A stretch of 54,407 bases of DNA from positions 1 through 54,407 of the forward strand of contig NZ_JUOS01000185.1 of NCBI RefSeq assembly GCF_001075875.1, written 5' to 3'. A program made the position numbers and the translations under genes. The notes under the pieces are model-generated. The model had not been told where the DNA came from, did not search any database, and saw only the letters and a program-made list of their open reading frames with translations. The DNA is from Streptococcus oralis. GTDB taxonomy: Bacteria; Bacillota; Bacilli; Lactobacillales; Streptococcaceae. This document shows, in pieces, positions 26,875 to 35,967 of this stretch (positions are counted from its first letter, which is position 1; each line of letters begins with the position of its first letter).

Positions 26875-27180
26875 ATGTTTGTAAAAAAAGGCGACAAAGT
26901 TCGCGTAATCGCTGGTAAAGATAAGGGAACAGAAGCTGTTGTCCTTACTGCCCTTCCAAAAGTAAACAAAGTTATCGTTGAAGGTGTTAACATCGTTAAG
27001 AAACACCAACGTCCAACTAACGAACTTCCTCAAGGTGGTATCATCGAGAAGGAAGCAGCTATCCACGTATCAAACGTTCAAGTTTTGGACAAAAACGGTG
27101 TAGCTGGTCGTGTTGGTTACAAATTTGTAGACGGTAAAAAAGTTCGCTACAACAAAAAATCAGGCGAAGTGCTTGATTAA
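26875..27180 (+). CDS. rplX: Ribosomal protein uL24
   Basis: A 101-residue assembly-initiator protein of the 50S with a KOW motif ([20 protein letters not shown], residues about 4-23). AAAAGGAGAAAAAA precedes ATG. Its leader contains the twin hairpins, so it is the first cistron after that structure. Confidence 0.97.
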
Positions 27181-27203
27181 TCACGAAGGAAAGGAGAAGT
27201 ATA

Positions 27204-27746
27204 ATGGCAAATCGTTTAAAAGAAAAATATCTTAATGAAGTAGTTCCTGCTTTGACAGAACAATTCAACTACTCATCAGTGATGGCTGTGCCTAAAGTAG
27301 ATAAGATCGTTTTGAACATGGGTGTTGGTGAAGCTGTATCAAACGCTAAAAGCCTTGAAAAAGCTGCTGAAGAATTGGCGCTTATCTCAGGTCAAAAACC
27401 ACTTATCACTAAAGCTAAAAAATCAATCGCCGGCTTCCGTCTTCGTGAAGGTGTTGCGATCGGTGCAAAAGTTACCCTTCGTGGTGAACGTATGTACGAA
27501 TTCTTGGACAAATTGGTTTCAGTTTCACTTCCACGTGTACGTGACTTCCACGGTGTTCCTACAAAATCATTTGATGGACGCGGAAACTACACACTTGGTG
27601 TGAAAGAACAATTGATCTTCCCAGAAATCAACTTTGATGACGTTGACAAAACTCGTGGTCTTGACATCGTTATCGTAACTACTGCTAACACTGACGAAGA
27701 GTCACGTGCATTGCTTACAGGCCTTGGAATGCCTTTTGCAAAATAA
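27204..27746 (+). CDS. rplE: Ribosomal protein uL5
   Basis: A 180-residue 50S central-protuberance protein that binds 5S r[24 protein letters not shown] is the family signature. GAAAGGAGAAGTATA precedes ATG. In enterobacteria the S8 repressor site lies near this gene; here the largest structured spacer is further on, before rpsH. Confidence 0.97.
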   Translation: MANRLKEKYLNEVVPALTEQFNYSSVMAVPKVDKIVLNMGVGEAVSNAKSLEKAAEELALISGQKPLITKAKKSIAGFRLREGVAIGAKVTLRGERMYEFLDKLVSVSLPRVRDFHGVPTKSFDGRGNYTLGVKEQLIFPEINFDDVDKTRGLDIVIVTTANTDEESRALLTGLGMPFAK

Positions 27747-27763
27747 TATAGGAGGTATAACTA

Positions 27764-27949
27764 ATGGCTAAAAAATCTATGATTGCTAAGAACAAACGCC
27801 CAGCGAAGTTCTCTACTCAAGCATACACTCGCTGTGAACGTTGTGGACGTCCACACTCAGTTTACCGCAAGTTTAAACTTTGCCGTGTTTGCTTCCGTGA
27901 ATTGGCATATAAAGGTCAAATCCCTGGTGTAACAAAAGCATCTTGGTAA
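27764..27949 (+). CDS. rpsN: Ribosomal protein uS14, zinc-binding type
   Basis: A 61-residue short (C+) form with two CxxC pairs, CERC and CRVC, forming a zinc ribbon; the long zinc-free form is about 89 residues. ATAGGAGGTATAACTA precedes ATG. It ends 213 bases before rpsH, with a terminator-like hairpin in between, making it the last gene before an internal break in the cluster. Confidence 0.97.
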   Translation: MAKKSMIAKNKRPAKFSTQAYTRCERCGRPHSVYRKFKLCRVCFRELAYKGQIPGVTKASW

Positions 27950-27990
27950 TATCATGATACAAAGAGCGTAACAACCATAGCAAAAATAGG

Positions 27991-28035
27991 AGATTTGGTG
28001 CAGGAGCGATGCTCCAAGACAAATCTATCTTTTTT
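27991..28035 (+). terminator. Terminator-like hairpin inside the ribosomal cluster (rpsN/rpsH)
   Basis: Outer arms AGATTTG (27991-27997) and CAAATCT (28020-28026) enclose GGAGC GAT GCTCC (28003-28015); six T follow at 28030-28035. This has the form of an intrinsic terminator or attenuator in the middle of the operon. Confidence 0.7.
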
Positions 28036-28162
28036 GCCCAGGTTGTAGCTCGTGTTCAAATGAGAGTTATCTTGTTTGAATGTGTCAATACTATCTGAGC
28101 CCAGCTCAATCATTAACTAGCAAGTGCAACTTGCAAACTACTAGTAAGAGGAGAAAAATAAA
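28036..28162 (+). other. Remainder of the rpsN/rpsH spacer
   Basis: After the terminator-like hairpin no clear promoter is seen. A second hairpin, GCAAGT GCA ACTTGC (28120-28134), flanked by ACTAG/CTAGT, lies just before the AGAGGAG ribosome site of rpsH and could affect its translation. Confidence 0.5.
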
Positions 28163-28561
28163 ATGGTTATGACTGACCCAATCGCAGACTTCCTAACTCG
28201 TATTCGTAACGCTAACCAAGCAAAACACGAAGTACTTGAAGTACCTGCATCAAACATCAAAAAAGGGATTGCAGAAATCCTTAAACGCGAAGGTTTTGTT
28301 AAGAACGTAGAAATCATCGAAGATGACAAACAAGGCATCATCCGTGTATTCCTTAAATACGGACCAAACGGTGAAAAAGTTATCACAAACTTGAAACGTG
28401 TTTCTAAACCAGGACTTCGTGTCTACAAAAAACGTGAAGACCTTCCAAAAGTACTTAACGGTCTTGGAATTGCTATCCTTTCAACTTCTGAAGGTTTGCT
28501 TACTGATAAAGAAGCACGCCAAAAGAACGTTGGTGGAGAAGTTATCGCTTACGTTTGGTAA
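28163..28561 (+). CDS. rpsH: Ribosomal protein uS8
   Basis: A 132-residue 30S primary binder of 16S helix 21. [18 protein letters not shown] is typical, and the C-terminal RNA-binding stretch [20 protein letters not shown] is intact. In E. coli S8 is the feedback repressor of the spc operon, which makes the hairpin-rich spacers on both sides of this gene candidate targets. AAGAGGAGAAAAATAAA precedes ATG. Confidence 0.96.
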   Translation: MVMTDPIADFLTRIRNANQAKHEVLEVPASNIKKGIAEILKREGFVKNVEIIEDDKQGIIRVFLKYGPNGEKVITNLKRVSKPGLRVYKKREDLPKVLNGLGIAILSTSEGLLTDKEARQKNVGGEVIAYVW

Positions 28562-28595
28562 TATTTAGCTCCCAATTTCTTTGTGACTCTTCGTT

Positions 28596-28722
28596 ATCGT
28601 CTCTAGCCTAACCCAAAGTTATGCCTGCGAGACGATGCTTAGATTCACTTTGAAATTGAAACCTAAATGTTCCTTTAAATCGAGAAATCGATTTAACCCC
28701 GTGAAAACTGGCCGTTCTGGCC
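28596..28722 (+). other. Three hairpins between rpsH and rplF
   Basis: ATCGTCTC/GAGACGAT (28596-28603 with 28629-28636); a nine-base perfect stem TTAAATCGA/TCGATTTAA closed by a GAAA tetraloop (28675-28696); and GGCC/GGCC (28710-28722). No T run and no clear promoter in this 187-base spacer. Confidence 0.6.
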
Positions 28723-28748
28723 TGACAATTTAACAGGAGAATAAAAAC

Positions 28749-29285
28749 ATGTCACGTATTGGTAATAAAGTTATCGTGTTGCCTGCTGGTGTTGAAATCA
28801 CTAACAATGACAACGTTGTAACTGTAAAAGGACCTAAAGGAGAACTTACTCGTGAGTTCTCAAAAGATATTGAAATTCGTGTGGAAGGTACTGAAGTAAC
28901 TCTTCACCGTCCAAACGATTCAAAAGAAATGAAAACTATCCACGGAACTACTCGTGCTCTTTTGAACAACATGGTTATTGGTGTATCAGAAGGATTCAAG
29001 AAACAACTTGAAATGCGTGGGGTTGGTTACCGTGCACAACTTCAAGGATCAAAACTTGTTTTGGCTGTTGGTAAATCACATCCAGACGAAGTTGAAGCTC
29101 CAGAAGGAATTACTTTTGAACTTCCAAACCCAACAACAATCGTTGTTAGCGGAATTTCAAAAGAAGTAGTTGGTCAAACAGCTGCTTACGTACGTAGCCT
29201 TCGTTCACCAGAACCTTACAAAGGTAAAGGTATCCGTTACGTTGGCGAATATGTTCGTCTTAAAGAAGGTAAAACAGGTAAATAA
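28749..29285 (+). CDS. rplF: Ribosomal protein uL6
   Basis: A 178-residue 50S protein near the factor-binding site, two tandem alpha/beta repeats (about 1-80 and 82-178). [17 protein letters not shown] and [20 protein letters not shown] identify it. ACAGGAGAATAAAAAC precedes ATG, 187 bases after rpsH. Confidence 0.97.
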   Translation: MSRIGNKVIVLPAGVEITNNDNVVTVKGPKGELTREFSKDIEIRVEGTEVTLHRPNDSKEMKTIHGTTRALLNNMVIGVSEGFKKQLEMRGVGYRAQLQGSKLVLAVGKSHPDEVEAPEGITFELPNPTTIVVSGISKEVVGQTAAYVRSLRSPEPYKGKGIRYVGEYVRLKEGKTGK

Positions 29286-29341
29286 TATTGAGTGGTTGAT
29301 TTTCAGCCACCAATATCATTTCCAACTTTGTGCATAGCACA
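29285..29341 (+). other. Hairpins between rplF and rplR
   Basis: ATATTG-a-GTGG (29285-29295) pairs with CCAC-CAATAT (29307-29316), a ten-pair stem with one bulged A that overlaps the rplF stop. TGTGC ATA GCACA follows at about 29329-29341. Confidence 0.6.
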
Positions 29342-29368
29342 CGATTTAAAACTAAAGAGGTGAAAACT

Positions 29369-29725
29369 GTGATTTCTAAACCAGATAAAAACAAACTCCG
29401 CCAAAAACGCCACCGTCGCGTTCGCGGAAAACTCTCTGGAACTGCTGATCGCCCACGTTTGAACGTATTCCGTTCTAATACAGGCATCTACGCTCAAGTT
29501 ATTGATGACGTAGCGGGTGTAACGCTCGCAAGTGCTTCAACTCTTGACAAAGAAGTTTCAAAAGGAACAAAAACTGAACAAGCCGTTGCTGTCGGTAAAC
29601 TCGTTGCAGAACGTGCAAACGCTAAAGGTATTTCAGAAGTGGTGTTCGACCGCGGTGGATATCTATATCACGGACGTGTGAAAGCTTTGGCTGATGCAGC
29701 TCGTGAAAACGGATTGAAATTCTAA
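29369..29725 (+). CDS. rplR: Ribosomal protein uL18
   Basis: A 118-residue 5S rRNA-binding protein of the 50S central protuberance. GTG at 29369 is the start ([17 protein letters not shown]), with AAGAGGTGA just upstream. An ATG 13 codons earlier lies in the hairpin spacer and would swallow the ribosome site. The basic N-terminus and the [17 protein letters not shown] end are typical. Confidence 0.96.
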
Positions 29726-29742
29726 TAGGAGGACACTAGAAA

Positions 29743-30237
29743 ATGGCATTTAAAGACAATGCAGTTGAATTAGAAGAACGCGTAGTTGCTGTTAACCGTG
29801 TTACTAAAGTTGTTAAAGGTGGACGTCGTCTTCGTTTTGCAGCTCTTGTAGTCGTTGGTGACCACAACGGTCGCGTAGGATTTGGTACTGGTAAAGCTCA
29901 AGAAGTTCCAGAAGCAATCCGCAAAGCAGTAGAAGATGCTAAGAAAAACTTGATCGAAGTTCCTATGGTTGGAACAACAATCCCACACGAAGTTATTTCA
30001 GAATTCGGTGGAGCTAAAGTATTGTTGAAACCAGCTGTAGAAGGTTCTGGAGTTGCCGCTGGTGGTGCTGTTCGTGCCGTTATCGAGTTGGCAGGTGTAG
30101 CTGATGTTACATCTAAATCTCTTGGCTCAAATACTCCAATCAACATTGTTCGCGCAACTGTTGAAGGGTTGAAACAATTGAAACGCGCTGAAGAAGTTGC
30201 TGCCCTTCGTGGTATTTCAGTTTCTGATTTGGCATAA
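29743..30237 (+). CDS. rpsE: Ribosomal protein uS5
   Basis: A 164-residue 30S protein at the mRNA entry, with a double-stranded-RNA-binding-like N-terminal domain. The [17 protein letters not shown] loop, site of spectinomycin-resistance changes, is wild-type. ATAGGAGGACACTAGAAA precedes ATG. Confidence 0.97.
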   Translation: MAFKDNAVELEERVVAVNRVTKVVKGGRRLRFAALVVVGDHNGRVGFGTGKAQEVPEAIRKAVEDAKKNLIEVPMVGTTIPHEVISEFGGAKVLLKPAVEGSGVAAGGAVRAVIELAGVADVTSKSLGSNTPINIVRATVEGLKQLKRAEEVAALRGISVSDLA

Positions 30238-30250
30238 GAAAGGGGATAAA

Positions 30251-30433
30251 ATGGCTCAAATTAAAATTACTTTGACTAAGTCTCCAATCGGACGCATTCC
30301 ATCACAACGTAAAACTGTTGTAGCACTTGGACTTGGCAAATTGAACAGCTCTGTTATTAAAGAAGATAACCCAGCAGTACGTGGTATGATCACTGCAGTA
30401 TCTCACTTGGTAACAGTTGAAGAAGTAAACTAA
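30251..30433 (+). CDS. rpmD: Ribosomal protein uL30
   Basis: A 60-residue 50S protein ([19 protein letters not shown]). The longer frame starting inside rpsE is rejected because AAGGGGATAAA precedes the ATG at 30251 and the product then has the usual length. A 146-base spacer with three strong hairpins follows. Confidence 0.96.
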   Translation: MAQIKITLTKSPIGRIPSQRKTVVALGLGKLNSSVIKEDNPAVRGMITAVSHLVTVEEVN

Positions 30434-30438
30434 TTAAA

Positions 30439-30544
30439 TTTTAGGGGATGTGCAGTATACCATCCCCTAAAACTAGATATAGTCATCTTTGATGACAAAC
30501 GTATAGGCGAGTTGATAGGAGAGACAACCTTTTCTCTCTTATCG
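30439..30544 (+). other. Three consecutive hairpins between rpmD and rplO
   Basis: A perfect 12-base stem TTTTAGGGGATG/CATCCCCTAAAA (30439-30450 with 30461-30472); GTCATC TTT GATGAC (30482-30496); and GATAGGAGAG pairing with CTCTCTTATC (30514-30544). The first has no T run after it, so it is not an ordinary terminator for this strand. Confidence 0.7.
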
Positions 30545-30579
30545 GCGCTAGCATTTTACAAAAGAGGAGAAAATATATA

Positions 30580-31020
30580 ATGAAACTTCATGAATTGAAA
30601 CCTGCAGAAGGTTCTCGTAAAACTCGTAACCGTGTTGGTCGTGGTACTTCATCAGGTAACGGTAAAACATCTGGTCGTGGTCAAAAAGGTCAAAAAGCTC
30701 GTAGCGGTGGCGGAGTACGTCTTGGTTTTGAAGGTGGACAAACTCCATTGTTCCGTCGTCTTCCAAAACGTGGATTCACTAACATCAACGCTAAAGAATA
30801 CGCAATTGTTAACCTTGACCAATTGAACGTCTTTGAAGATGGTGCAGAAGTAACTCCAGTTGTTCTTATCGAATCAGGAATTGTTAAAGCTGAAAAATCA
30901 GGTATCAAAATTCTTGGTAACGGTGAGTTGACTAAGAAATTGTCTGTAAAAGCAGCTAAATTCTCTAAATCAGCTGAAGAAGCTATCACTGCTAAAGGTG
31001 GTTCAGTAGAAGTCATCTAA
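30580..31020 (+). CDS. rplO: Ribosomal protein uL15
   Basis: A 146-residue late-assembly 50S protein. The N-terminus [20 protein letters not shown] and the glycine-rich [20 protein letters not shown] stretch are diagnostic. AAGAGGAGAAAATATATA precedes ATG. It is followed by secY after 12 bases. Confidence 0.97.
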   Translation: MKLHELKPAEGSRKTRNRVGRGTSSGNGKTSGRGQKGQKARSGGGVRLGFEGGQTPLFRRLPKRGFTNINAKEYAIVNLDQLNVFEDGAEVTPVVLIESGIVKAEKSGIKILGNGELTKKLSVKAAKFSKSAEEAITAKGGSVEVI

Positions 31021-31032
31021 GAGAGGTGACCT

Positions 31033-32343
31033 ATGTTTTTTAAATTATTGAGAGAAGCCTTCAAAGTCAAGCAAGTTCGATCAAAAATTCTTTTTACAAT
31101 TTTTATCGTCTTTGTCTTCCGTATCGGGACTAGCATTACGGTTCCATGGGTGAATGCCAATAGCTTGAATGCTTTGAGTGGTCTATCTTTTCTAAATATG
31201 TTAAGTTTGGTGTCTGGTAATGCCATGAAAAACTTTTCAGTTTTTGCACTTGGTGTTAGTCCATACATTACTGCTTCTATCGTTGTCCAACTCTTACAAA
31301 TGGATTTATTACCGAAGTTTGTAGAGTGGGGCAAACAAGGGGAAGTTGGTCGTAGAAAGTTGAATCAGGCAACGCGATATATTGCCCTTGTTCTTGCATT
31401 CGTGCAATCTATCGGAATTACTGCTGGTTTTAATGCTTTATCTGGAGCCAAACTTTTGACTGTTCCTTTAACACCACAAGTTTTCCTTGTGATTGGAGCA
31501 ATACTAACAGCGGGTAGTATGATTGTAACTTGGTTGGGAGAGCAAATTACTGATAAGGGTTATGGAAATGGTGTTTCCATGATTATCTTTGCGGGGATTG
31601 TTGCTTCAATTCCTGATATGATCAAGGGTATCTATGTTGACTACTTTGTCAATGTACCAAGCAGTCGCTTGACTTCATCCCTCATTTTTGTTGCTATCTT
31701 AATTGTAGCAGTCTTATTGATTGTTTACTTTACAACTTATGTTCAACAAGCTGAATATAAGATACCAATTCAGTATACTAAGGTAGCACAAGGAGCACCG
31801 TCAAGTTCCTATCTTCCATTGAAGATTAACCCTGCAGGAGTTATTCCAGTTATCTTTGCTAGCTCAATTACAGCAGCACCAGCGGCAATTTTACAATTTG
31901 TAAGTGCATCTGGTCTTGATTGGGCCTGGGTACGTAGTGCTCAGGAGTTGCTATCTACAACAGCCCCTACAGGTATCGCTTTGTACGCTCTGTTGATTAT
32001 CCTCTTTACATTCTTCTATACATTTGTACAGATTAATCCAGAGAAGGCAGCAGAAAATTTGCAAAAGAGCGGTGCTTATATCCACGGTGTCCGTCCTGGT
32101 AAAGGGACAGAAGAGTATATGTCAAAACTTCTTCGTCGTCTCGCAACAGTCGGTTCCCTCTTCCTAGGTGTTATTTCTATTTTACCTATTGTAGCTAAGG
32201 ATTTATTCGGTCTTTCAGAAGTCGTTGCTTTTGGGGGAACAAGTCTTTTGATCATTATCTCAACAGGTATTGAAGGAATTAAACAGTTGGAAGGTTATTT
32301 ATTGAAACGTAAGTATGTTGGTTTCATGAATACAACAGAATAA
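31033..32343 (+). CDS. secY: Protein translocase channel subunit SecY
   Basis: A 436-residue polytopic membrane protein with ten helices, the channel for Sec export and membrane insertion. N-terminal FKVKQVRSKILFTIFIVFVF, plug-region LSGLSFLNMLSLVSG and the cytoplasmic loop HGVRPGKGTEEYM are typical. GAGAGGTGACCT precedes ATG. It is the housekeeping SecY1, not an accessory SecY2, judged by its place in the ribosomal cluster. The spacer to adk holds two overlapping hairpins. Confidence 0.97.
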   Translation: MFFKLLREAFKVKQVRSKILFTIFIVFVFRIGTSITVPWVNANSLNALSGLSFLNMLSLVSGNAMKNFSVFALGVSPYITASIVVQLLQMDLLPKFVEWGKQGEVGRRKLNQATRYIALVLAFVQSIGITAGFNALSGAKLLTVPLTPQVFLVIGAILTAGSMIVTWLGEQITDKGYGNGVSMIIFAGIVASIPDMIKGIYVDYFVNVPSSRLTSSLIFVAILIVAVLLIVYFTTYVQQAEYKIPIQYTKVAQGAPSSSYLPLKINPAGVIPVIFASSITAAPAAILQFVSASGLDWAWVRSAQELLSTTAPTGIALYALLIILFTFFYTFVQINPEKAAENLQKSGAYIHGVRPGKGTEEYMSKLLRRLATVGSLFLGVISILPIVAKDLFGLSEVVAFGGTSLLIIISTGIEGIKQLEGYLLKRKYVGFMNTTE

Positions 32344-32375
32344 TTGTAATAGAAAAGAAAATTCACTATTGCTCA

Positions 32376-32484
32376 GAGAGTGGAGTTTAAAAATCAAAGA
32401 CCTTGTCAGATTTTTATCTCCTCTCTTCTATTTTGTTTTTAAATAGGAGTTGAAATGAATTTTTGCTTCTATTTAAAAACAAAA
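32376..32484 (+). other. Two large hairpins between secY and adk
   Basis: Hairpin one pairs 32376-32395 (GAGAGTGGAG..AAAAATC) with 32409-32427 (GATTTTT..CTCC..CTCTT) and is followed by a T-rich tract. Hairpin two has perfect 16-base arms TTTTGTTTTTAAATAG (32431-32446) and CTATTTAAAAACAAAA (32469-32484). The T-rich tail of the first is the left arm of the second, and the adk AAGGAG follows directly. Confidence 0.65.
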
Positions 32485-32498
32485 AAGGAGTTTGAATC

Positions 32499-33137
32499 AT
32501 GAATCTTTTGATTATGGGCTTACCTGGTGCAGGTAAGGGTACACAGGCAGCAAAAATTGTTGAACAATTTCATGTTGCTCATATCTCAACAGGTGATATG
32601 TTCCGTGCAGCAATGGCTAACCAAACTGAAATGGGTGTCTTAGCTAAGTCTTATATCGACAAAGGCGAGTTGGTTCCAGATGAAGTTACAAACGGAATCG
32701 TAAAAGAGCGTCTTTCACAAGATGACATTAAAGAAACGGGTTTCTTGTTGGACGGATACCCACGTACAATTGAGCAAGCTCATGCCTTGGATAAAACTTT
32801 AGCTGAATTAGGGATTGAGCTTGAAGGTGTTATTAACATCGAAGTAAATCCAGATTGTCTTTTGGAGCGTTTGAGTGGTCGTATCATTCACCGTGAAACT
32901 GGCGAAACTTTCCATAAAGTTTTCAACCCACCAGTTGACTACAAAGAAGAAGACTATTACCAACGTGAAGATGACAAACCTGAAACAGTAAAACGTCGTT
33001 TGGATGTTAATATTGCCCAAGGTGAACCAATTATTGCCCACTATCGTGCAAAAGGTTTGGTACATGATATCGAAGGTAACCAAGATATCAATGATGTCTT
33101 TGCAGATATCGAAAAAGTATTGACAAAATTGAAATAA
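32499..33137 (+). CDS. adk: Adenylate kinase
   Basis: A 212-residue enzyme interconverting ATP plus AMP and two ADP. P-loop [10 protein letters not shown] (residues 7-16), AMP-binding [10 protein letters not shown] and a LID domain (about 125-162) without the four zinc cysteines of many Bacillus enzymes, as usual in streptococci. AAAAGGAG precedes ATG by eight bases, next to the preceding hairpin arm. No map gene follows, unlike Bacillus. Confidence 0.96.
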   Translation: MNLLIMGLPGAGKGTQAAKIVEQFHVAHISTGDMFRAAMANQTEMGVLAKSYIDKGELVPDEVTNGIVKERLSQDDIKETGFLLDGYPRTIEQAHALDKTLAELGIELEGVINIEVNPDCLLERLSGRIIHRETGETFHKVFNPPVDYKEEDYYQREDDKPETVKRRLDVNIAQGEPIIAHYRAKGLVHDIEGNQDINDVFADIEKVLTKLK

Positions 33138-33254
33138 AAGCGTTTTTCATGCTTGCAAAATGTCTCTACAAATGTTATACTGAGTTAGTCTGACTTATAA
33201 TTGTTGTCTCTGTGTCTAGAGGCATCAAATCGAAATTTATGGAGGTACTTTTGC

Positions 33255-33473
33255 GTGGCAAAAGACGATGTGATTGAAGTTGAAGGTAAAGTAGTTGATA
33301 CTATGCCGAATGCAATGTTTACGGTTGAACTTGAAAATGGACATCAGATTTTAGCAACAGTTTCTGGTAAAATTCGTAAAAACTATATTCGTATTTTAGC
33401 GGGAGATCGTGTTACTGTCGAAATGAGTCCATATGACTTGACACGTGGACGTATCACTTACCGCTTTAAATAA
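33255..33473 (+). CDS. infA: Translation initiation factor IF-1
   Basis: A 72-residue OB-fold factor that binds the 30S A site. GTG at 33255 after GGAGG (nine-base gap) gives the standard start [18 protein letters not shown]. The upstream in-frame ATG at 33201 is rejected because it would include the ribosome site and non-conserved residues. The 117-base spacer after adk shows no clear promoter. Confidence 0.95.
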   Translation: MAKDDVIEVEGKVVDTMPNAMFTVELENGHQILATVSGKIRKNYIRILAGDRVTVEMSPYDLTRGRITYRFK

Positions 33474-33497
33474 TCGAAAAACTTGGAGGGATAAGAA

Positions 33498-33614
33498 ATG
33501 AAAGTAAGACCATCGGTCAAACCAATTTGCGAATACTGTAAAGTAATTCGTCGTAATGGTCGTGTTATGGTAATTTGCCCAGCAAATCCAAAACACAAAC
33601 AACGTCAAGGATAA
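33498..33614 (+). CDS. rpmJ: Ribosomal protein bL36
   Basis: A 38-residue zinc-ribbon 50S protein, [20 protein letters not shown] then ending NPKHKQRQG, with three Cys and one His as zinc ligands (the C+ form). TTGGAGGGATAAGAA precedes ATG. It lies 24 bases after infA, the usual place, and is too short for simple gene callers. Confidence 0.96.
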
Positions 33615-33631
33615 GATAGAAAGGAGAAAAC

Positions 33632-33997
33632 ATGGCTCGTATTGCTGGAGTTGACATTCCAAATGACAAACGCGTAGTAATTTCATTGACTTATGTGTAC
33701 GGTATCGGACTTCCAACATCTAAGAAAATCTTGGCAGCTGCTGGAATTTCAGAAGATGTACGTGTTCGCGATCTTACACCAGATCAAGAAGATGCTATCC
33801 GTCGTGAAGTGGATGCAATTAAAGTTGAAGGTGACCTTCGTCGTGAAGTTAACTTGAACATCAAACGTTTGATGGAAATCGGTTCATACCGTGGTATCCG
33901 TCACCGTCGTGGACTTCCTGTCCGTGGACAAAACACTAAAAACAACGCTCGCACTCGTAAAGGTAAAGCTGTTGCGATTGCTGGTAAGAAAAAATAA
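33632..33997 (+). CDS. rpsM: Ribosomal protein uS13
   Basis: A 121-residue 30S head protein bridging to uL5 and touching P-site tRNA by its basic tail ([10 protein letters not shown]). [19 protein letters not shown] and [17 protein letters not shown] are diagnostic. GAAAGGAGAAAAC precedes ATG. First of the alpha-operon genes rpsM-rpsK-rpoA-rplQ. Confidence 0.97.
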   Translation: MARIAGVDIPNDKRVVISLTYVYGIGLPTSKKILAAAGISEDVRVRDLTPDQEDAIRREVDAIKVEGDLRREVNLNIKRLMEIGSYRGIRHRRGLPVRGQNTKNNARTRKGKAVAIAGKKK

Positions 33998-34014
33998 TAT
34001 AGGAGGTAAAAGTC

Positions 34015-34398
34015 TTGGCTAAACCAACACGTAAACGTCGTGTGAAAAAGAATATCGAATCTGGTATTGCTCATATTCACGCTACATTTAATAACACTAT
34101 TGTTATGATTACTGATGTGCATGGTAATGCAATTGCTTGGTCATCAGCTGGTGCTCTTGGTTTCAAAGGTTCTCGTAAATCTACACCATTTGCTGCTCAA
34201 ATGGCTTCTGAAGCTGCTGCTAAATCTGCACAAGAACACGGTCTTAAGTCAGTTGAAGTTACTGTTAAAGGTCCAGGTTCTGGTCGTGAGTCAGCTATTC
34301 GTGCTCTTGCTGCCGCTGGTCTTGAAGTAACAGCAATTCGTGATGTGACTCCAGTGCCACACAATGGTGCTCGTCCTCCAAAACGTCGCCGTGTATAA
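34015..34398 (+). CDS. rpsK: Ribosomal protein uS11
   Basis: A 127-residue 30S platform protein. The start is TTG after AGGAGGTAAAAGTC, giving [17 protein letters not shown]; no ATG is available at the conserved N-terminus. The C-terminal [18 protein letters not shown] is typical. Seventeen bases after rpsM. Confidence 0.96.
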
Positions 34399-34440
34399 TC
34401 ATAACCTTACACTGCTTTTCGTTTAAGAGGGAGTAACTAA

Positions 34441-35376
34441 ATGATCGAGTTTGAAAAACCAAATATAACAAAAATTGATGAAAATAAAGATTATGGCAAG
34501 TTTGTAATCGAACCGCTTGAACGTGGTTACGGTACAACACTTGGTAACTCTCTTCGTCGTGTACTTCTAGCTTCTCTTCCGGGGGCGGCTGTAACATCTA
34601 TCAATATCGAAGGTGTATTGCATGAATTTGATACAGTTCCGGGTGTTCGCGAAGACGTGATGCAAATCATTCTGAACATCAAAGGTATTGCAGTAAAATC
34701 TTACGTTAAAGACGAAAAGATCATTGAACTAGATGTGCAAGGTCCTGCTGAAATTACAGCTGGAGATATCTTGACAGATAGCGACATTGAAATTGTAAAT
34801 CCAGATCATTATCTCTTTACAATCGGTGAAGGTTCTTCTCTAAAAGCGACAATGACTGTTAACAGTGGTCGTGGATATGTACCTGCTGATGAAAACAAAA
34901 AAGATAATGCACCAGTTGGAACACTTGCTGTAGATTCTATTTATACACCAGTTACAAAAGTCAACTATCAAGTTGAACCTGCTCGTGTAGGTAGCAATGA
35001 TGGTTTCGACAAATTAACCCTTGAAATCTTGACTAATGGAACAATTATTCCAGAAGATGCTTTAGGGCTTTCAGCACGTATCTTGACAGAGCACCTTGAT
35101 TTGTTTACAAATCTTACAGAGATTGCTAAGTCAGCAGAAGTGATGAAAGAAGCTGATACTGAATCGGACGACCGTATCTTGGAACGTACGATTGAGGAAC
35201 TTGACTTATCTGTGCGTTCATACAACTGTTTAAAACGTGCCGGTATCAATACTGTGCATGATTTGACAGAAAAATCTGAAGCAGAGATGATGAAAGTAAG
35301 AAATCTTGGACGCAAGAGTTTGGAAGAAGTGAAAGTCAAACTCATTGATTTGGGTCTTGGATTAAAAGATAAATAA
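34441..35376 (+). CDS. rpoA: RNA polymerase alpha subunit
   Basis: A 311-residue subunit that nucleates RNA polymerase assembly. N-terminal dimerisation domain (about 1-228, [20 protein letters not shown]), flexible acidic linker, and C-terminal domain (about 245-311) that binds UP elements and activators; [20 protein letters not shown] is its helix-hairpin-helix end. GAGGGAGTAACTAA precedes ATG. Confidence 0.97.
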   Translation: MIEFEKPNITKIDENKDYGKFVIEPLERGYGTTLGNSLRRVLLASLPGAAVTSINIEGVLHEFDTVPGVREDVMQIILNIKGIAVKSYVKDEKIIELDVQGPAEITAGDILTDSDIEIVNPDHYLFTIGEGSSLKATMTVNSGRGYVPADENKKDNAPVGTLAVDSIYTPVTKVNYQVEPARVGSNDGFDKLTLEILTNGTIIPEDALGLSARILTEHLDLFTNLTEIAKSAEVMKEADTESDDRILERTIEELDLSVRSYNCLKRAGINTVHDLTEKSEAEMMKVRNLGRKSLEEVKVKLIDLGLGLKDK

Positions 35377-35387
35377 AGGAGGAATAA

Positions 35388-35774
35388 ATGGCTTACCGTA
35401 AACTAGGACGCACTAGCTCACAACGTAAAGCAATGCTTCGCGATTTGACAACTGACCTTTTGATCAACGAATCAATCGTGACAACTGAAGCTCGTGCTAA
35501 AGAAATCCGTAAAACTGTTGAAAAAATGATTACTCTAGGTAAACGTGGTGATTTGCATGCACGTCGTCAAGCAGCTGCTTTCGTACGTAATGAAATCGCA
35601 TCTGAAAACTATGATGAAGCAACTGATAAGTACACTTCTACTACAGCACTTCAAAAATTGTTCTCAGAAATCGCACCTCGTTATGCTGAGCGTAACGGTG
35701 GATACACTCGTATCCTTAAAACTGAACCACGTCGTGGTGATGCAGCGCCAATGGCGATCATCGAATTAGTATAA
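35388..35774 (+). CDS. rplQ: Ribosomal protein bL17
   Basis: A 128-residue 50S protein near the tunnel exit, last gene of the cluster. [19 protein letters not shown] is diagnostic. AAAGGAGGAATAA precedes ATG, eleven bases after rpoA. The next 170 bases contain a long stem-loop and then a strong terminator. Confidence 0.97.
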   Translation: MAYRKLGRTSSQRKAMLRDLTTDLLINESIVTTEARAKEIRKTVEKMITLGKRGDLHARRQAAAFVRNEIASENYDEATDKYTSTTALQKLFSEIAPRYAERNGGYTRILKTEPRRGDAAPMAIIELV

Positions 35775-35788
35775 AATCATCAATTTTG

Positions 35789-35870
35789 TTGAGTGTTATG
35801 ATGATGGAGTCTTGTGCTCTTAGTCTAGCTCTGGTCTACCGCTAGGACTTATGTCCTAGCGGGAACACTC
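35789..35870 (+). other. Long stem-loop after rplQ
   Basis: Inner perfect ten-base stem CCGCTAGGAC TTAT GTCCTAGCGG (35839-35862), enclosed by GAGTGTT (35789-35795) and AACACTC (35864-35870). It has no T run; it may protect the transcript 3' end or mark a processing point upstream of the terminator. Confidence 0.6.
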
Positions 35871-35890
35871 ATCATAAGATGATAAGGTAG

Positions 35891-35947
35891 ACGCTTGTTT
35901 ACGAAATTGTTTTTTACTTAAGAACAATTTCGTAAGCAGGCGTTTTT
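35891..35947 (+). terminator. Terminator of the ribosomal cluster
   Basis: ACGCTTG..TTACGAAATTGTT pairs with AACAATTTCGTAA..CAGGCGT, followed by TTTTT. About 20 pairs: a very strong intrinsic terminator. Confidence 0.9.
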
Positions 35948-35967
35948 GAGTATTTTATTAAGAAATA

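Noticed and set aside
28009-28098. 29-codon frame (MLQDKSIFFAQ...) in the rpsN/rpsH spacer
   Set aside because: It lies across the terminator-like hairpin, the GGAG is only three bases from ATG, and the peptide has no clear features. RNA structure explains the sequence better.
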